In this document: in pieces, positions 7,748 through 16,143 of the stretch
How positions within the stretch are numbered: the first letter of the stretch is position 1
Layout of the letters: each line of letters starts with the position of its first letter
Source of the DNA: a virus
Direction: 5' to 3' (one strand)
Virus record (IMG/VR): IMGVR_UViG_3300034104_000215
Span: 1 to 30,572 of that record
DNA length: 30,572 nt
Translations under genes and position numbers: made by a program
Notes under the pieces: model-generated
Told to the model about the DNA's origin: nothing
Database searches by the model: none
The model's input: the letters and a program-made list of their open reading frames with translations, nothing else

Positions 7748-8287
7748 TTAACGAAACCGTGGCCCGTTAAACCACATGGTAGCCGAGTAGCGAATTCCTG
7801 ACGTCACAGGGATAACCCTATGTTCAAGAATAGACGGGAACGCGATCATTGTCCCCTTTTTCAGCGGTGCTGTGTAGTCGCTGTACAGCCGCACTTGGAA
7901 CTCACCCGCCTCAAACTCGTCGTTTAGAAGGCAAATGGCGGTAATTTTGCGCTCAGTTGGAGTGCCTGCCAATGTGAAGGTGTCGGTGTGCCAAGCGTAG
8001 TGCTGCTCTGGTCCGTACTCAGCAAACTGCACGTTCTCACGCCCCGTGATGTGGTAGTCCCATTTACAAACCTTGTTGGCTTCTAACGCAAACTGCTCAA
8101 ACCTGTCGCCAAGCCAATAGTCAGCGTCACCAAACCGCACGTTGGTATTGCGGGTAGTTTTGTCTTTGTCTGTTCCATCTAACCCTATCGTAGCGTCACG
8201 TACCTCAATACCAGACAGCTCTGCAATAATTTGATCGCAGGTAGCGCTGTCCAGTTCAGATGTGTACCAAAGGGGTAAGTGACTCAT
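7748..8287 (-). CDS. 2-oxoglutarate/Fe(II)-dependent oxygenase, prolyl-4-hydroxylase-like
   Basis: The 179-residue protein has the full catalytic set of the superfamily. The HxD pair is His100 and Asp102 (YAWHTDTF), the distal His is His156 (FPSILEHRV), and the 2-oxoglutarate-binding Arg is Arg166 (GIRYSATMWF). The fold order (EGPEQHY-like loop, GEFQVRLY strand, KKGTMIAFPS turn) matches P4H/PKHD-type enzymes. These couple decarboxylation of 2-oxoglutarate to hydroxylation of a substrate, often prolyl residues. Phage versions are common and mostly of unknown substrate. This one lies 18 bases upstream of a Gly-Pro-Thr fibre gene, making the fibre an attractive candidate substrate, though unproven. 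Confidence 0.88.
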   Translation of the reverse strand: MSHLPLWYTSELDSATCDQIIAELSGIEVRDATIGLDGTDKDKTTRNTNVRFGDADYWLGDRFEQFALEANKVCKWDYHITGRENVQFAEYGPEQHYAWHTDTFTLAGTPTERKITAICLLNDEFEAGEFQVRLYSDYTAPLKKGTMIAFPSILEHRVIPVTSGIRYSATMWFNGPRFR

Positions 8288-8301
8288 TGTTTGGGCCTTG
8301 G

Positions 8302-8892
8302 TTATTTCAGTTGCAAAGGGACATCTTTGGTACTCAGCAGCACGGTTTCTTGGGGTACAAACCCAACACTCTTTAGCATTTCTAGTGTTTGGGGGTTGCT
8401 CATTGCGTTAAGCAGTTTAGCAGGACTTGGCCTACCGTTGACAATCATTTCAGCTTGGATTTCTCGGCCAATCGTTACCGTAAACTCGTAGTTGGCATTG
8501 GCCTCAAACATCTCATCGTCTGTGTAAGGCGTGCCATCTTCGTGCTTCAAACGGGTTGGTTCTACTTCAAGGTACAGCTCAGCAATCAGTTTTTCCAGAA
8601 TCTGGATCTCTTTGCGGTTTAGCTCAAACGCATGTTTCTGGTCTTCGAGGAACGACTCGGCCTCAATAAGCTCAGCTTGCAAGTTCAACAGAATATGAGG
8701 CAAAGCAGGCACTTCCTTTAAACTTTTTATTTCTTCAATCTTGGCCTGATGCTTTAAATCCGCAACTTCCTCAAGAACAGCAGCGCGTTTGCGCCCCACC
8801 AAAAAGCCCTGAAGCGTTTTGATTTTTTCCCAAGGGGTGCTGCCAATAACTTGGTAGCGATAGTTGAACTCTGAATTTAAGTTTGAAGCCAT
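8302..8892 (-). CDS. Helical protein between propeller and oxygenase genes, function unknown
   Basis: Residues 1-60 of this 196-residue protein include GFLVGRKRAAVLEEVADL. About 60-115 form a charged coiled coil (LNLQAELIEAESFLEDQKHA), and 115-196 a mixed C-terminal domain. There is no signal peptide or membrane helix. The composition is unlike the neighbouring Gly/Thr-rich fibres and suggests a soluble non-virion protein, such as a fibre-assembly helper or regulator. Its place within the fibre cluster supports a fibre-related role. The SD is AAGGAAA, directly after the stop of the upstream propeller gene. I do not recognise a family. Confidence 0.7.
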   Translation of the reverse strand: MASNLNSEFNYRYQVIGSTPWEKIKTLQGFLVGRKRAAVLEEVADLKHQAKIEEIKSLKEVPALPHILLNLQAELIEAESFLEDQKHAFELNRKEIQILEKLIAELYLEVEPTRLKHEDGTPYTDDEMFEANANYEFTVTIGREIQAEMIVNGRPSPAKLLNAMSNPQTLEMLKSVGFVPQETVLLSTKDVPLQLK

Positions 8893-8901
8893 GTGTTTCC
8901 T

Positions 8902-9861
8902 TTATGTTAACGAGTAGCCAGCGGCGGCCAATATTCGTCTAGCCGAACCAACACCAGTAGTGTCTGTAGCAACTACTCCTGTGTTAGAGACAAGATTGGT
9001 CATTGATACGTTACTACCAGTAAAACCATAACCAAATATAGCTTTATCACTGCCGTAAATAGCTGCAGCTAAGAACCCTCTTGCAGTCCCAACACCTGTG
9101 GTATCTGCGGCAACTACTCCGGTGTTTGAAACAAGATTGGTCATTGATACGTATGACCCATTATTACCGTAACCAAAAATAACTTTATCCCCGCCATAAC
9201 CAGCGGCGGCAAGGCCATACCTAACCGTACCTACCCCCGTTACATCTGTTCCAACAACGCCAGTATTGGAGACTAAATTGGTCATTGAATAAAAATTTCC
9301 ACCATTATTACCATAACCAAATATAGCTTGGCCAGATGAGCCATAACCAGCAGCAGCAAGACCATTTCTATTAAAACCAACTCCTGTTGTGTCTGTTGAA
9401 ACAGTGCCTGTATTTGACACTAAGTTGGTCAAAGAAACAAAAGCTCCACTGCTAGACCCGTAACCAAAAATAGCTTGGCCCGATGAACCATAACCGGTAG
9501 CTGCAAGTAAAACCCTAGCAGTGCCCACACCTGTCGTATCCGTAGCAACTACGCCTGTATTAGATACCTTATTAGTTATTGATACTTCAGCGCCTCCGTC
9601 AGGAGTTCCATAACCAAATATGCCTTTATCTGTACCATAAGTTGAACCAGCTAAAGACCACCTAGCAGTTCCTACGCCCGTTGTATCTGCTGCAACTACC
9701 CCGGTATTTGAAACCAAATTGGTTATTGATACAGAGCTAGTCTCCCGCCCAAAACCAAATATAGCTTTTTGAGTTCCAGCAGCGGCAGCGGTGGGCCATG
9801 TGCCTTGGCCCCTAGCTTGTCCTTGTGTGGTAAGGGTCCACGTACCTGCGTAATTTGGCAT
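8902..9861 (-). CDS. Six-bladed propeller-like tail protein 4 (no FN3 domain)
   Basis: The protein has 319 residues. A short N-terminal module (MPNYAGTWTLTTQGQARGQ...WP, about 30 residues) precedes six repeats of about 48 residues. Each repeat runs from IFGYG through a variable slot, TNLVSNTGVV and GVGTAR to LAAAGYG. This frame resembles kelch-like blades of phage tail proteins, and six repeats would close a six-bladed β-propeller. The FN3 domain of the three paralogues upstream is absent. Two linkers between blades read GSSGQ instead of G-D-K. The likely role is receptor binding or virion decoration. The fold is inferred from repeat number and length. Confidence 0.8.
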   Translation of the reverse strand: MPNYAGTWTLTTQGQARGQGTWPTAAAAGTQKAIFGFGRETSSVSITNLVSNTGVVAADTTGVGTARWSLAGSTYGTDKGIFGYGTPDGGAEVSITNKVSNTGVVATDTTGVGTARVLLAATGYGSSGQAIFGYGSSSGAFVSLTNLVSNTGTVSTDTTGVGFNRNGLAAAGYGSSGQAIFGYGNNGGNFYSMTNLVSNTGVVGTDVTGVGTVRYGLAAAGYGGDKVIFGYGNNGSYVSMTNLVSNTGVVAADTTGVGTARGFLAAAIYGSDKAIFGYGFTGSNVSMTNLVSNTGVVATDTTGVGSARRILAAAGYSLT

Positions 9862-9870
9862 TGCGTGTCC

Positions 9871-11100
9871 TTATGTTGAAGAGTAGCCAGCAGCGGATAG
9901 ACCGCTTCGAGTAGTGCCCACCCCTGTAGTATTAGTTGCGACCACCCCTGTGTTAGAAACCAAATTAGTTGTAGATACGTTTGCAGCAGTATTTCCAAAA
10001 CTAGTAGTACCAAATCCAAATATAGCTTTGTCTGCGCCATAACCAGAAGCGGCAAGCGCATTTCTAGCTGTTCCTACACCAGCTGTGTCAGTTGCCACTA
10101 CGCCTGTATTAGATACCAAATTGGTAACATTAGTTACACCACCACCAAAACCAAATATGCCCTTATCGCCACCATAAGTAGCACCAGCCAGCCAAACTCT
10201 ACCGCTACCCACGCCGGCAGTGTTTGTAGCCACTACGCCTGTATTTGACACAAGGTTGGTAATAGCCGTATCAGAAAGGGAAGATAACCGTCCAAAACCA
10301 AATATGCCTTTATCGCCGCCGTAACTAGTAGCTGAAAGTCTATCTCTTGCTGAACCTACACCGGCAGTGTCTGTAGCGACCACGCCAGTGTTTGATACTA
10401 AATTGGTCATTGAATAAAACGCGCCACCATTATTGTCGCCGTAACCAAAAATAGCTTTGTCCGTCCCATAACCACAAGCTGCGGGGGCGCGAGCAGTACC
10501 GGCACCTGCCGTGTCTGAAGCTACAACACCTGTGTTAGAAACAAGATTTATTGAATTACCTACAGTGCCACTATTGTTATATCCGTATCCAAAAATTGCT
10601 TTGTCTGTACCATAAGTAGCCGCCGCCCTGTAAGCTCTAGCCCCGCCCGCAGCTGTTCCATCCGTAGCAACTACTCCCGTATTTGATACAAGATTGTTTA
10701 CGTTAGTCGTGTTTCCATTGTTAAGCTGACCAAAAGCAAAAATAGCTCTTTGAGTTCCAGCAGCGGATGTTGTAATACTGTTAGAAGCCGCACTAGTTGA
10801 ACTTCCCGTTGCGTTTGTTGCGGTTACGGTAAATGTGTAGCTAGTTGAAGCTGACAATCCAGTCACTGTAATGGGGGATGCACCTGTCCCAGTCAACCCA
10901 CCGGGGCTAGATGTAGCTGTATAAGTTACTGATGAAGGATACCCAGTAGCATTTGCAGTGTATGCCACGGTTGCAGTAGATGAGCCTGTAGCTGTAGCAG
11001 TACCAATCGTAGGAGCGCTGGGCGTAGCTGGCCAAATGTTCTGGCCCCTAGCGTATGCCTGCTGGTTTAATGTCCATGCTCCCGCAAAGTTTGGCATCAT
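9871..11100 (-). CDS. FN3 plus six-bladed propeller-like tail protein 3
   Basis: At 409 residues, the N-terminal module (MPNFAGAWTLNQQAYARGQ) matches that of the paralogue at 8902-9861. An FN3-like domain follows at about residues 29-112 (ITVTGLSASTSYTFTVTATN is its signature), then six blades. Variable slots are the longest of the four paralogues, up to 13 residues in the last blade. The first blade is the most diverged (IFAFG, and NNLVSNTG in place of TNLVSNTG). Two adjacent ATGs are present. The second (at 11097) has SD spacing like the paralogue's single ATG and is the more likely start. Proposed role as for the other paralogues. Confidence 0.8.
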   Translation of the reverse strand: MMPNFAGAWTLNQQAYARGQNIWPATPSAPTIGTATATGSSTATVAYTANATGYPSSVTYTATSSPGGLTGTGASPITVTGLSASTSYTFTVTATNATGSSTSAASNSITTSAAGTQRAIFAFGQLNNGNTTNVNNLVSNTGVVATDGTAAGGARAYRAAATYGTDKAIFGYGYNNSGTVGNSINLVSNTGVVASDTAGAGTARAPAACGYGTDKAIFGYGDNNGGAFYSMTNLVSNTGVVATDTAGVGSARDRLSATSYGGDKGIFGFGRLSSLSDTAITNLVSNTGVVATNTAGVGSGRVWLAGATYGGDKGIFGFGGGVTNVTNLVSNTGVVATDTAGVGTARNALAASGYGADKAIFGFGTTSFGNTAANVSTTNLVSNTGVVATNTTGVGTTRSGLSAAGYSST

Positions 11101-11106
11101 GTGTCC

Positions 11107-12306
11107 TTATGTGAAAGAATAACCAGCAGCCGCTAGCTGTTGTCTGGCTGTACCAACACCAGCTGTATCAGTAGAAACTACGCCTGTGTTTGATACTAGA
11201 TTGGTAACTGCGGTGACTGAACCTGTTGTTCCAAAACCAAAAATAGCTTTGTCAGTTCCATAAGCCGCAGCGGATATTCCACCTCTAGCCGATCCCACTC
11301 CAGTTGTATTTGCGGCAACAACACCGGTGTTAGAAACTAAATTAGTAATAGAATAGAACGTAGGACCTGCAACCACCCCATAACCAAAAATAGCTTTATC
11401 CCCGCCATAACCAGCGGCGGCAAGTTGTTGCCTAGCAGTGCCAGTTAGTGTTCCCTGATCTACAGAAACTACGCCAGTATTTGATACTAAATTAGTGATT
11501 GATAATGCAGATCCGACAGCACTACCAAAACCAAAAATAGCTTTATCCGTACCGTAACCAGCTGCCGCTAATAGCCACCTAACAGTACCTACACCCGTAG
11601 TATCTGTTGCAACAACGCCTGTATTTGACACAAGGTTGGTCATGGAACGTTCTGTTGATCCTGCAAATCCATAACCAAATATCCCTTTATCTGTACCATA
11701 CCCCGCAGCGGCCAGCCCCAATCTAGCGGTGCCAACACCAGTAGTATCCGCAGAAACAACGCCTGTATTTGACACAAGGTTGGTCATGGATAAACCCGAA
11801 AAACTGCCACTATCGCCATAACCAAATATAGCTTTATCTCCACCATAACCAGTAGCTGCTAAAAGATTCCTTGAAGTACCCACACCTGCTGTGTTTGTAG
11901 CCACTACTCCTGTACTAGAAACAAGGTTAGTTATGTTTGTTGGTCCACTACCAAAACCAAAAATAGCTTTTTGTGTTCCAGCAGCGGATGTTGTAATCGT
12001 ATTAGTCTGCAGTACTGGGCCAACGCCGTATGTATTTAGTGCCCATACTTGGAATGTGTACGACGTGCTAGCAGTCAATCCTGTTATGGAGATTGGTGAA
12101 GTTGCCGATGAGAACACTGTACCGCCAGTATTTTGAACAGCAAAGTAGTTTGTAACCGCACTGCCGCCAACGTCTGTTGGAGCCGTAAATGCAATAGACG
12201 CAGTGGTTGCCGCAGTAGCTGTAGCCGTCGCAGTGGCAGGGGCATTCGGAACCCGCAGGGGGTTAATCGACTCCGTTATGCGACCAGCGATATAGCGTAT
12301 GCTCAT
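11107..12306 (-). CDS. FN3 plus six-bladed propeller-like tail protein 2
   Basis: The 399-residue product starts MSIRYIAGRITESINPLRVP, an N-terminal module shared with the paralogue upstream (12316-13500) but not with the two downstream. An FN3-like domain covers about 20-110 (ISITGLTASTSYTFQVWALN) and is followed by six blades. Blade 4 is unusual: the usual ATDTTGVGTAR is replaced by SVDQGTLTGTAR, a small insertion. The product ends AAAGYSFT, matching the short C-terminal strand of the other paralogues. The stop TAA is fused to the SD of the next gene (ACATAAGGACAC). Confidence 0.8.
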   Translation of the reverse strand: MSIRYIAGRITESINPLRVPNAPATATATATAATTASIAFTAPTDVGGSAVTNYFAVQNTGGTVFSSATSPISITGLTASTSYTFQVWALNTYGVGPVLQTNTITTSAAGTQKAIFGFGSGPTNITNLVSSTGVVATNTAGVGTSRNLLAATGYGGDKAIFGYGDSGSFSGLSMTNLVSNTGVVSADTTGVGTARLGLAAAGYGTDKGIFGYGFAGSTERSMTNLVSNTGVVATDTTGVGTVRWLLAAAGYGTDKAIFGFGSAVGSALSITNLVSNTGVVSVDQGTLTGTARQQLAAAGYGGDKAIFGYGVVAGPTFYSITNLVSNTGVVAANTTGVGSARGGISAAAYGTDKAIFGFGTTGSVTAVTNLVSNTGVVSTDTAGVGTARQQLAAAGYSFT

Positions 12307-12315
12307 TTATGTGCC

Positions 12316-13500
12316 TTATGTTGATGAGTAGCCAGCTGCGGCCAAACCAGACCTAGCAGTACCAACACCGGCAGTATCCGTTGCAACTACGCCTGTGTTT
12401 GATACTAAGTTTGTCATGGACAAAACCCCGCCTGAATCACCATAACCAAATATGGCTTTATCTGCGCCATAACCTGCGGCAGCAAGAGAGTTTCTAGCAG
12501 TACCAACTCCAGTTGTATTTGCGGCTACTACGCCTGTATTGGAAACCAAATTTGTAATTGATTGTACTGAACCTGTTCTACCGTAACCAAATATGGCTTT
12601 ATCAGTACCATAGCCAGCAGCTGCGAGTTGGTATCTACCAGTTCCAACACCGGCAGTATCTGTTGCAACAACGCCAGTGTTTGATACTAAATTAGTTAAA
12701 GCGCTATAAAATGTATCGTAACCAAACCCAAATATGGCCTTATCTGTACCATAACCAGCAGCGGCTAATCCAACTCTAGCAGTACCTACGCCCGTTGTGT
12801 TTGCTGCAACCACTCCGGTACTTGATACGAGATTGGTAATAGACACTCGAGTAAACCCGCCTGAATCACCATAACCAAATATGGCTTTATCGCCACCATA
12901 ACCGGCAGCGGCGAGGGCTGATCTGGCTGTACCTACACCAGTCGTATCAGTTGCAACAACGCCAGTGTTAGACACAAGGTTAGTTACTGCGGTAGCAGTA
13001 CCAGTAGTTCCATAACCAAATATAGCTTTATCGCCACCATATCCGGCAGCTGCTAATTCTTGCCTCGCACTACCTACACCTGTAGTATTTGCTGCAACCA
13101 CACCGGTGTTTGATACAAGATTAGTTATAGCTGTTGGGCCACTTCCAAATCCAAATATAGCTTTTTGAGTTACAGCCGCGGATGTTGTAACCGTATTTGA
13201 AATAGCCACAGGACCAACACCCGCGGCGTTTGCGGGCCACACTTGGAATGTGTAGGACGTGCTGGCAGACAAACCAGTCACGGAGATTGGCGAAGACGCC
13301 CCAGTAAAAACTGTACCACCTGTGGTCTGTACAACTGAATAGCCGGTAACTGCACTTACGCCCGGATTGGCTGGAGCAGTAAACGCCACTGACGCCGCAC
13401 TAGAACTAGAAGCCGTAGCCACAACAGACGTAGCTGCATCCGGAACCGCAAGCGGATCAATGGATAAAGTAATTCGGCCAGCAGGGTAGCGAATGCTCAT
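12316..13500 (-). CDS. FN3 plus six-bladed propeller-like tail protein 1
   Basis: The 394-residue protein combines an N-terminal module MSIRYPAGRITLSIDPLAVP, an FN3-like domain at about 20-110 (ISVTGLSASTSYTFQVWPAN) and six regular blades. The blade frame is DKAIFGYG - slot - TNLVSNTGVV - GVGTAR - LAAAGYG. It is the most regular of the four and the first transcribed. FN3 domains in phage virions are usually surface spacers or weak carbohydrate binders. The short N-terminal module is the likely attachment point to the virion, because it is the most conserved part outside the blades. No enzyme motif was seen. Confidence 0.8.
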   Translation of the reverse strand: MSIRYPAGRITLSIDPLAVPDAATSVVATASSSSAASVAFTAPANPGVSAVTGYSVVQTTGGTVFTGASSPISVTGLSASTSYTFQVWPANAAGVGPVAISNTVTTSAAVTQKAIFGFGSGPTAITNLVSNTGVVAANTTGVGSARQELAAAGYGGDKAIFGYGTTGTATAVTNLVSNTGVVATDTTGVGTARSALAAAGYGGDKAIFGYGDSGGFTRVSITNLVSSTGVVAANTTGVGTARVGLAAAGYGTDKAIFGFGYDTFYSALTNLVSNTGVVATDTAGVGTGRYQLAAAGYGTDKAIFGYGRTGSVQSITNLVSNTGVVAANTTGVGTARNSLAAAGYGADKAIFGYGDSGGVLSMTNLVSNTGVVATDTAGVGTARSGLAAAGYSST

Positions 13501-13512
13501 GTCACCGCCCGA

Positions 13513-13908
13513 TTAAACCATGTCTTCGTAGCTAATAATGTATGTGATACCGCTGGCTGTACCAGAGGTTACAACAATAGACGTGCCCTCTTGCAAGTAA
13601 AGCTGCGTTGTCTTGTCCACTACGATCAGCGACGCATTAGCGGGAACCTGTACAGCAGACACCAGAGGGAACGCCGTACCGCCCGAGGGCGCGGAGCCTT
13701 GAGCCACAGCACCGTTAGTGTAGATTGACACCGTGGTAGCCACAGAAGCAGAACCGTTTACGTTAGCCGCCACAATGCTGTTAATCTTGAAGACTTCGCC
13801 GCTAGAAGCAGGGTTGGCCAAAAGAACAACAGCAGTTGTTGCTGATGGTGTTAGGTAGGTTGTTGAGCCAAGCGCCGTGGTTGCGGCTAAGATATTTGGG
13901 TTTGCCAT
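13513..13908 (-). CDS. Small β-rich virion protein (decoration or tail type)
   Basis: The protein has 131 residues, mostly small and β-branched, with no Cys. It opens MANPNILAATTALGSTTYLT and ends GITYIISYEDMV. The β-sandwich-like pattern with segments VFKINSIVAANV and ASLIVVDKTTQLYLQEG resembles small decoration or tail proteins found in aquatic phages. It sits between two fibre-type genes, with SD AAGGAA fused to the stop of the gene upstream. A structural role is likely; its exact location in the virion is unknown. Confidence 0.65.
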   Translation of the reverse strand: MANPNILAATTALGSTTYLTPSATTAVVLLANPASSGEVFKINSIVAANVNGSASVATTVSIYTNGAVAQGSAPSGGTAFPLVSAVQVPANASLIVVDKTTQLYLQEGTSIVVTSGTASGITYIISYEDMV

Positions 13909-13917
13909 GTTGGTTCC

Positions 13918-15537
13918 TTACAGACCGAAGATCAATGAGATTGCCGTAGCTTTAGCTTGAGAAACACCGCCAGAAGCAGGTGTTGTCCATGTAGGCGCAC
14001 CGCTAGTGTTTGCAGTTAAAACTTGCCCTGTCGTACCGTTTGTCAAATACGCCGTTGTTCCAGTGCTTGATTGATACACAACTGTGTATGCGCCACCACC
14101 AGAAAGGTTAGTTGCCGTGCTTGTGTTCGCCCAAGTAAAAGCTGAGCCGTTCCAAGTCAAAGACGTACTGGCCGTTGTAGGCGCAGTAATAAACGCCGTT
14201 GTACTAGCGGCAGTGTTATATGGAATCTGGTTCGCCGCGCCGCCAGCTACATTTGTAGCCGCAGTAGCTGTTGAAGCATTACCTGTTAAAGCCGCTGTAA
14301 TTGTTCCCGCCGCAAAGTTACCAGAGGCATCACGTGCCACCACTTTGGAAGCTGTGTTTGCATCCGTAGCATCCACGGCAAACGTACGGGCCGCAGCGCC
14401 ATCGTATGTACCTGCGCTGGTCAGGTATGTGCCAGCAGTCAAAGCGTTGGCTACAGAACCAGCTTGGCCAGAGATAGCGCCAGTAACAGCGGAGCCGTTA
14501 ATTGCAATATTGGTGTTGGTTACAGAGGTAAGCTGCCCTTGAGCATTAACCGCAAACACAGGAACAGCAGAAGCTGAGCCGTATGTATTGGCTGAAACCG
14601 TGGTGTTGGCAATGTTAAATGTGTAGCTTGGTGACTCGTTCAGTCCTGTGCCAGCCGTGTAGGTGATCGGGGCAGAGAATTGTTGGAAGACAATCGCCGT
14701 TGTGCCAACGGTAATGGGAGGAGCAGTCTGTTGTACCCAAGCAGTATTGACGTTAGCAGTGCCGCTAGTGACTAAGAAAAAGTCACCTTCGTCAATCTGG
14801 TCAACTCCAGTTCCCACAGTATCAAAATCTGTAGCGCGAGTCAGGATGTAAGGCGTTCCGGCAGAGCCAACTTGAGTAACAACATAGACACCGTTGTTTG
14901 CACCAGCTGCTTCGTTTTTAACCAGTATCCGCTCCGCAACAATTGTAAGCGTTGAGTCCACCGACAAAGCGCCGTTAGCATTTCCTGTGAGCGTTGCGCC
15001 TACTCCGGACGTTCCGTTGTTGTAAGTGTTTGCTGGCAGGGCTGCGGTAGTTGCTAGAGCAACAGCTTCATGGAAGTGAATGCCAGAAGCAATAGCGTCG
15101 GCGTACTGTTTGTTAACAATGTCTGTATTGCTAGTAGGAACCGCGGTAATTGTGCCAGATGTTAGCGCTGCAGATGTTGCAGTGATCGCGCCAAAAGACG
15201 TTTGAGCAATGACCCCAGCAGCATCTTGATATGCAGATTTTTCAGATGGATAGGTAACAAATACATCTTTAGCGTTGCTCGCAAAAGTAACCAGTGAACC
15301 ACCGTTGCTAGAAGACAGCACTGTTGTACGGGAAAGCGTAGTACCAGAAGATGTGTATGTACCAAGGCCAACTTCCCAATCACCAGTAGCCGCATCAACA
15401 ATAGCGTAATACGTGGTGTTACCGTTACCAACAGCAGAGAAAGATTGGAACCCCGCTACTGCGCCAGCCAACGTTAACGTGCCCGTGCCTGCGGTGGTGG
15501 AGGTCTCTTTAACCCGGTCTTTTAGTACGAGTGCCAT
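13918..15537 (-). CDS. Tail fibre protein
   Basis: At 539 residues it starts MALVLKDRVKETSTTAGTGT and continues with a YYAIVDAATGDWEVGLGTYT segment, a common N-terminal domain of phage tail fibres. The remainder is Ala/Thr/Gly/Asn-rich β-structure, with many short repeats typical of trimeric fibre shafts (for example NGVYVVTQVGSAGTPYILTR and GLNESPSYTFNIANTTVSAN). No S74 or other chaperone domain is visible; it ends SGGVSQAKATAISLIFGL. It may form a fibre with the neighbouring proteins. The antisense strand carries a long shadow frame that I do not call. Confidence 0.8.
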   Translation of the reverse strand: MALVLKDRVKETSTTAGTGTLTLAGAVAGFQSFSAVGNGNTTYYAIVDAATGDWEVGLGTYTSSGTTLSRTTVLSSSNGGSLVTFASNAKDVFVTYPSEKSAYQDAAGVIAQTSFGAITATSAALTSGTITAVPTSNTDIVNKQYADAIASGIHFHEAVALATTAALPANTYNNGTSGVGATLTGNANGALSVDSTLTIVAERILVKNEAAGANNGVYVVTQVGSAGTPYILTRATDFDTVGTGVDQIDEGDFFLVTSGTANVNTAWVQQTAPPITVGTTAIVFQQFSAPITYTAGTGLNESPSYTFNIANTTVSANTYGSASAVPVFAVNAQGQLTSVTNTNIAINGSAVTGAISGQAGSVANALTAGTYLTSAGTYDGAAARTFAVDATDANTASKVVARDASGNFAAGTITAALTGNASTATAATNVAGGAANQIPYNTAASTTAFITAPTTASTSLTWNGSAFTWANTSTATNLSGGGAYTVVYQSSTGTTAYLTNGTTGQVLTANTSGAPTWTTPASGGVSQAKATAISLIFGL

Positions 15538-15546
15538 CTTAAATCC

Positions 15547-16137
15547 TTACGTCGGTATATTTTGCCAGTTTGGAGTCTGGCTGTCATCTATTTGAGCCCA
15601 AACAAGAACTTCACCGATTGATACAAATAATTGTACGCCGGTAACGTTAGCATTTCTTGCTGCAATGGCACTTATAGTAGAGCTAGCAGAAGCTGCTTCA
15701 GAAATAGAGGCGGACACAGAGAGCGTGCGGTCGATGGTTGAAGCAGTTGAAGCAGCTTCTGAAATATTTACAAAAATTGAAAGCCCACCAACAGAAGCAT
15801 CTAATGCGGATACGGCTTCAGCAATAACAGCAGCAAACGTAGCTGAACTTGTAAGATTTGAAAACGCTGTAGCTGCTTCTTGGACGGTTGCACTAAATGT
15901 ACCTGTAACGCTGTTAGTTGAAGCGGAAGAAATACTTTCTAAAATAGCTGCAACAAATGCTGCCTGAGCAGTAGAGACACCGGACGTTGAAGCCGCCTCA
16001 GACGCAGTTGCTACGCCAATATACGATGCAACCGCGGGAGTTGAATTAATTGAACAGATTTCAGAGACAGAGCCGCTAAACGTATTACCCCCAAGAGAGG
16101 CAAACGGTGCTTGGGCAAAGGCTACATCCCCGAACAT
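15547..16137 (-). CDS. Tail-associated solenoid-like protein with 20-residue periodic repeats
   Basis: A run of seven repeats fills residues 20-155 of this 196-residue protein. Each has a β-strand pattern followed by Glu-Ala-x-Ser/Thr (SISEAAS, VQEAAT, IAEAVS). The repeat glutamates fall at residues 26, 47, 67, 87, 107, 127 and 147, an almost exact period of 20. The N-terminus (MFGDVAFAQAPFASLGGNTF) and C-terminus (EVLVWAQIDDSQTPNWQNIP) are non-repetitive and recall conserved ends of phage tail proteins. A β-solenoid or regularly stacked fibre is the best structural guess. It is encoded among fibre genes and is therefore likely a virion protein. Confidence 0.72.
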   Translation of the reverse strand: MFGDVAFAQAPFASLGGNTFSGSVSEICSINSTPAVASYIGVATASEAASTSGVSTAQAAFVAAILESISSASTNSVTGTFSATVQEAATAFSNLTSSATFAAVIAEAVSALDASVGGLSIFVNISEAASTASTIDRTLSVSASISEAASASSTISAIAARNANVTGVQLFVSIGEVLVWAQIDDSQTPNWQNIPT

Positions 16138-16143
16138 ACCTTA

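Larger units (their letters stand above)
8902..13170 (-). repeat. 24-blade protein repeat array across four tandem genes
   Basis: Four consecutive genes each encode exactly six copies of a repeat of about 47 residues. The frame NLVSNTGVV is almost invariant, with rare changes such as NKVSNTG or NLVSSTG. By contrast, the slot between IFGYG and TNLV varies in length (about 6-13 residues) and sequence. Many DNA differences in the frame are synonymous (for example TCT, TCA and TCC for the same Ser), so the frame is held by selection rather than only by recent copying. Confidence 0.88.

Noticed and set aside
8902-13500. A diversity-generating retroelement acting on the propeller slots
   Set aside because: No reverse transcriptase gene and no template repeat are visible in the window. 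The slots differ in length and are spread over all blades, which does not fit adenine-directed changes at one 3' end. A retroelement outside the window cannot be excluded.
14084-14542. A 152-codon plus-strand frame opposite the tail fibre
   Set aside because: It is the antisense of Ala/Thr-rich codons, which yields Val/Ala-rich shadows; no start signal.
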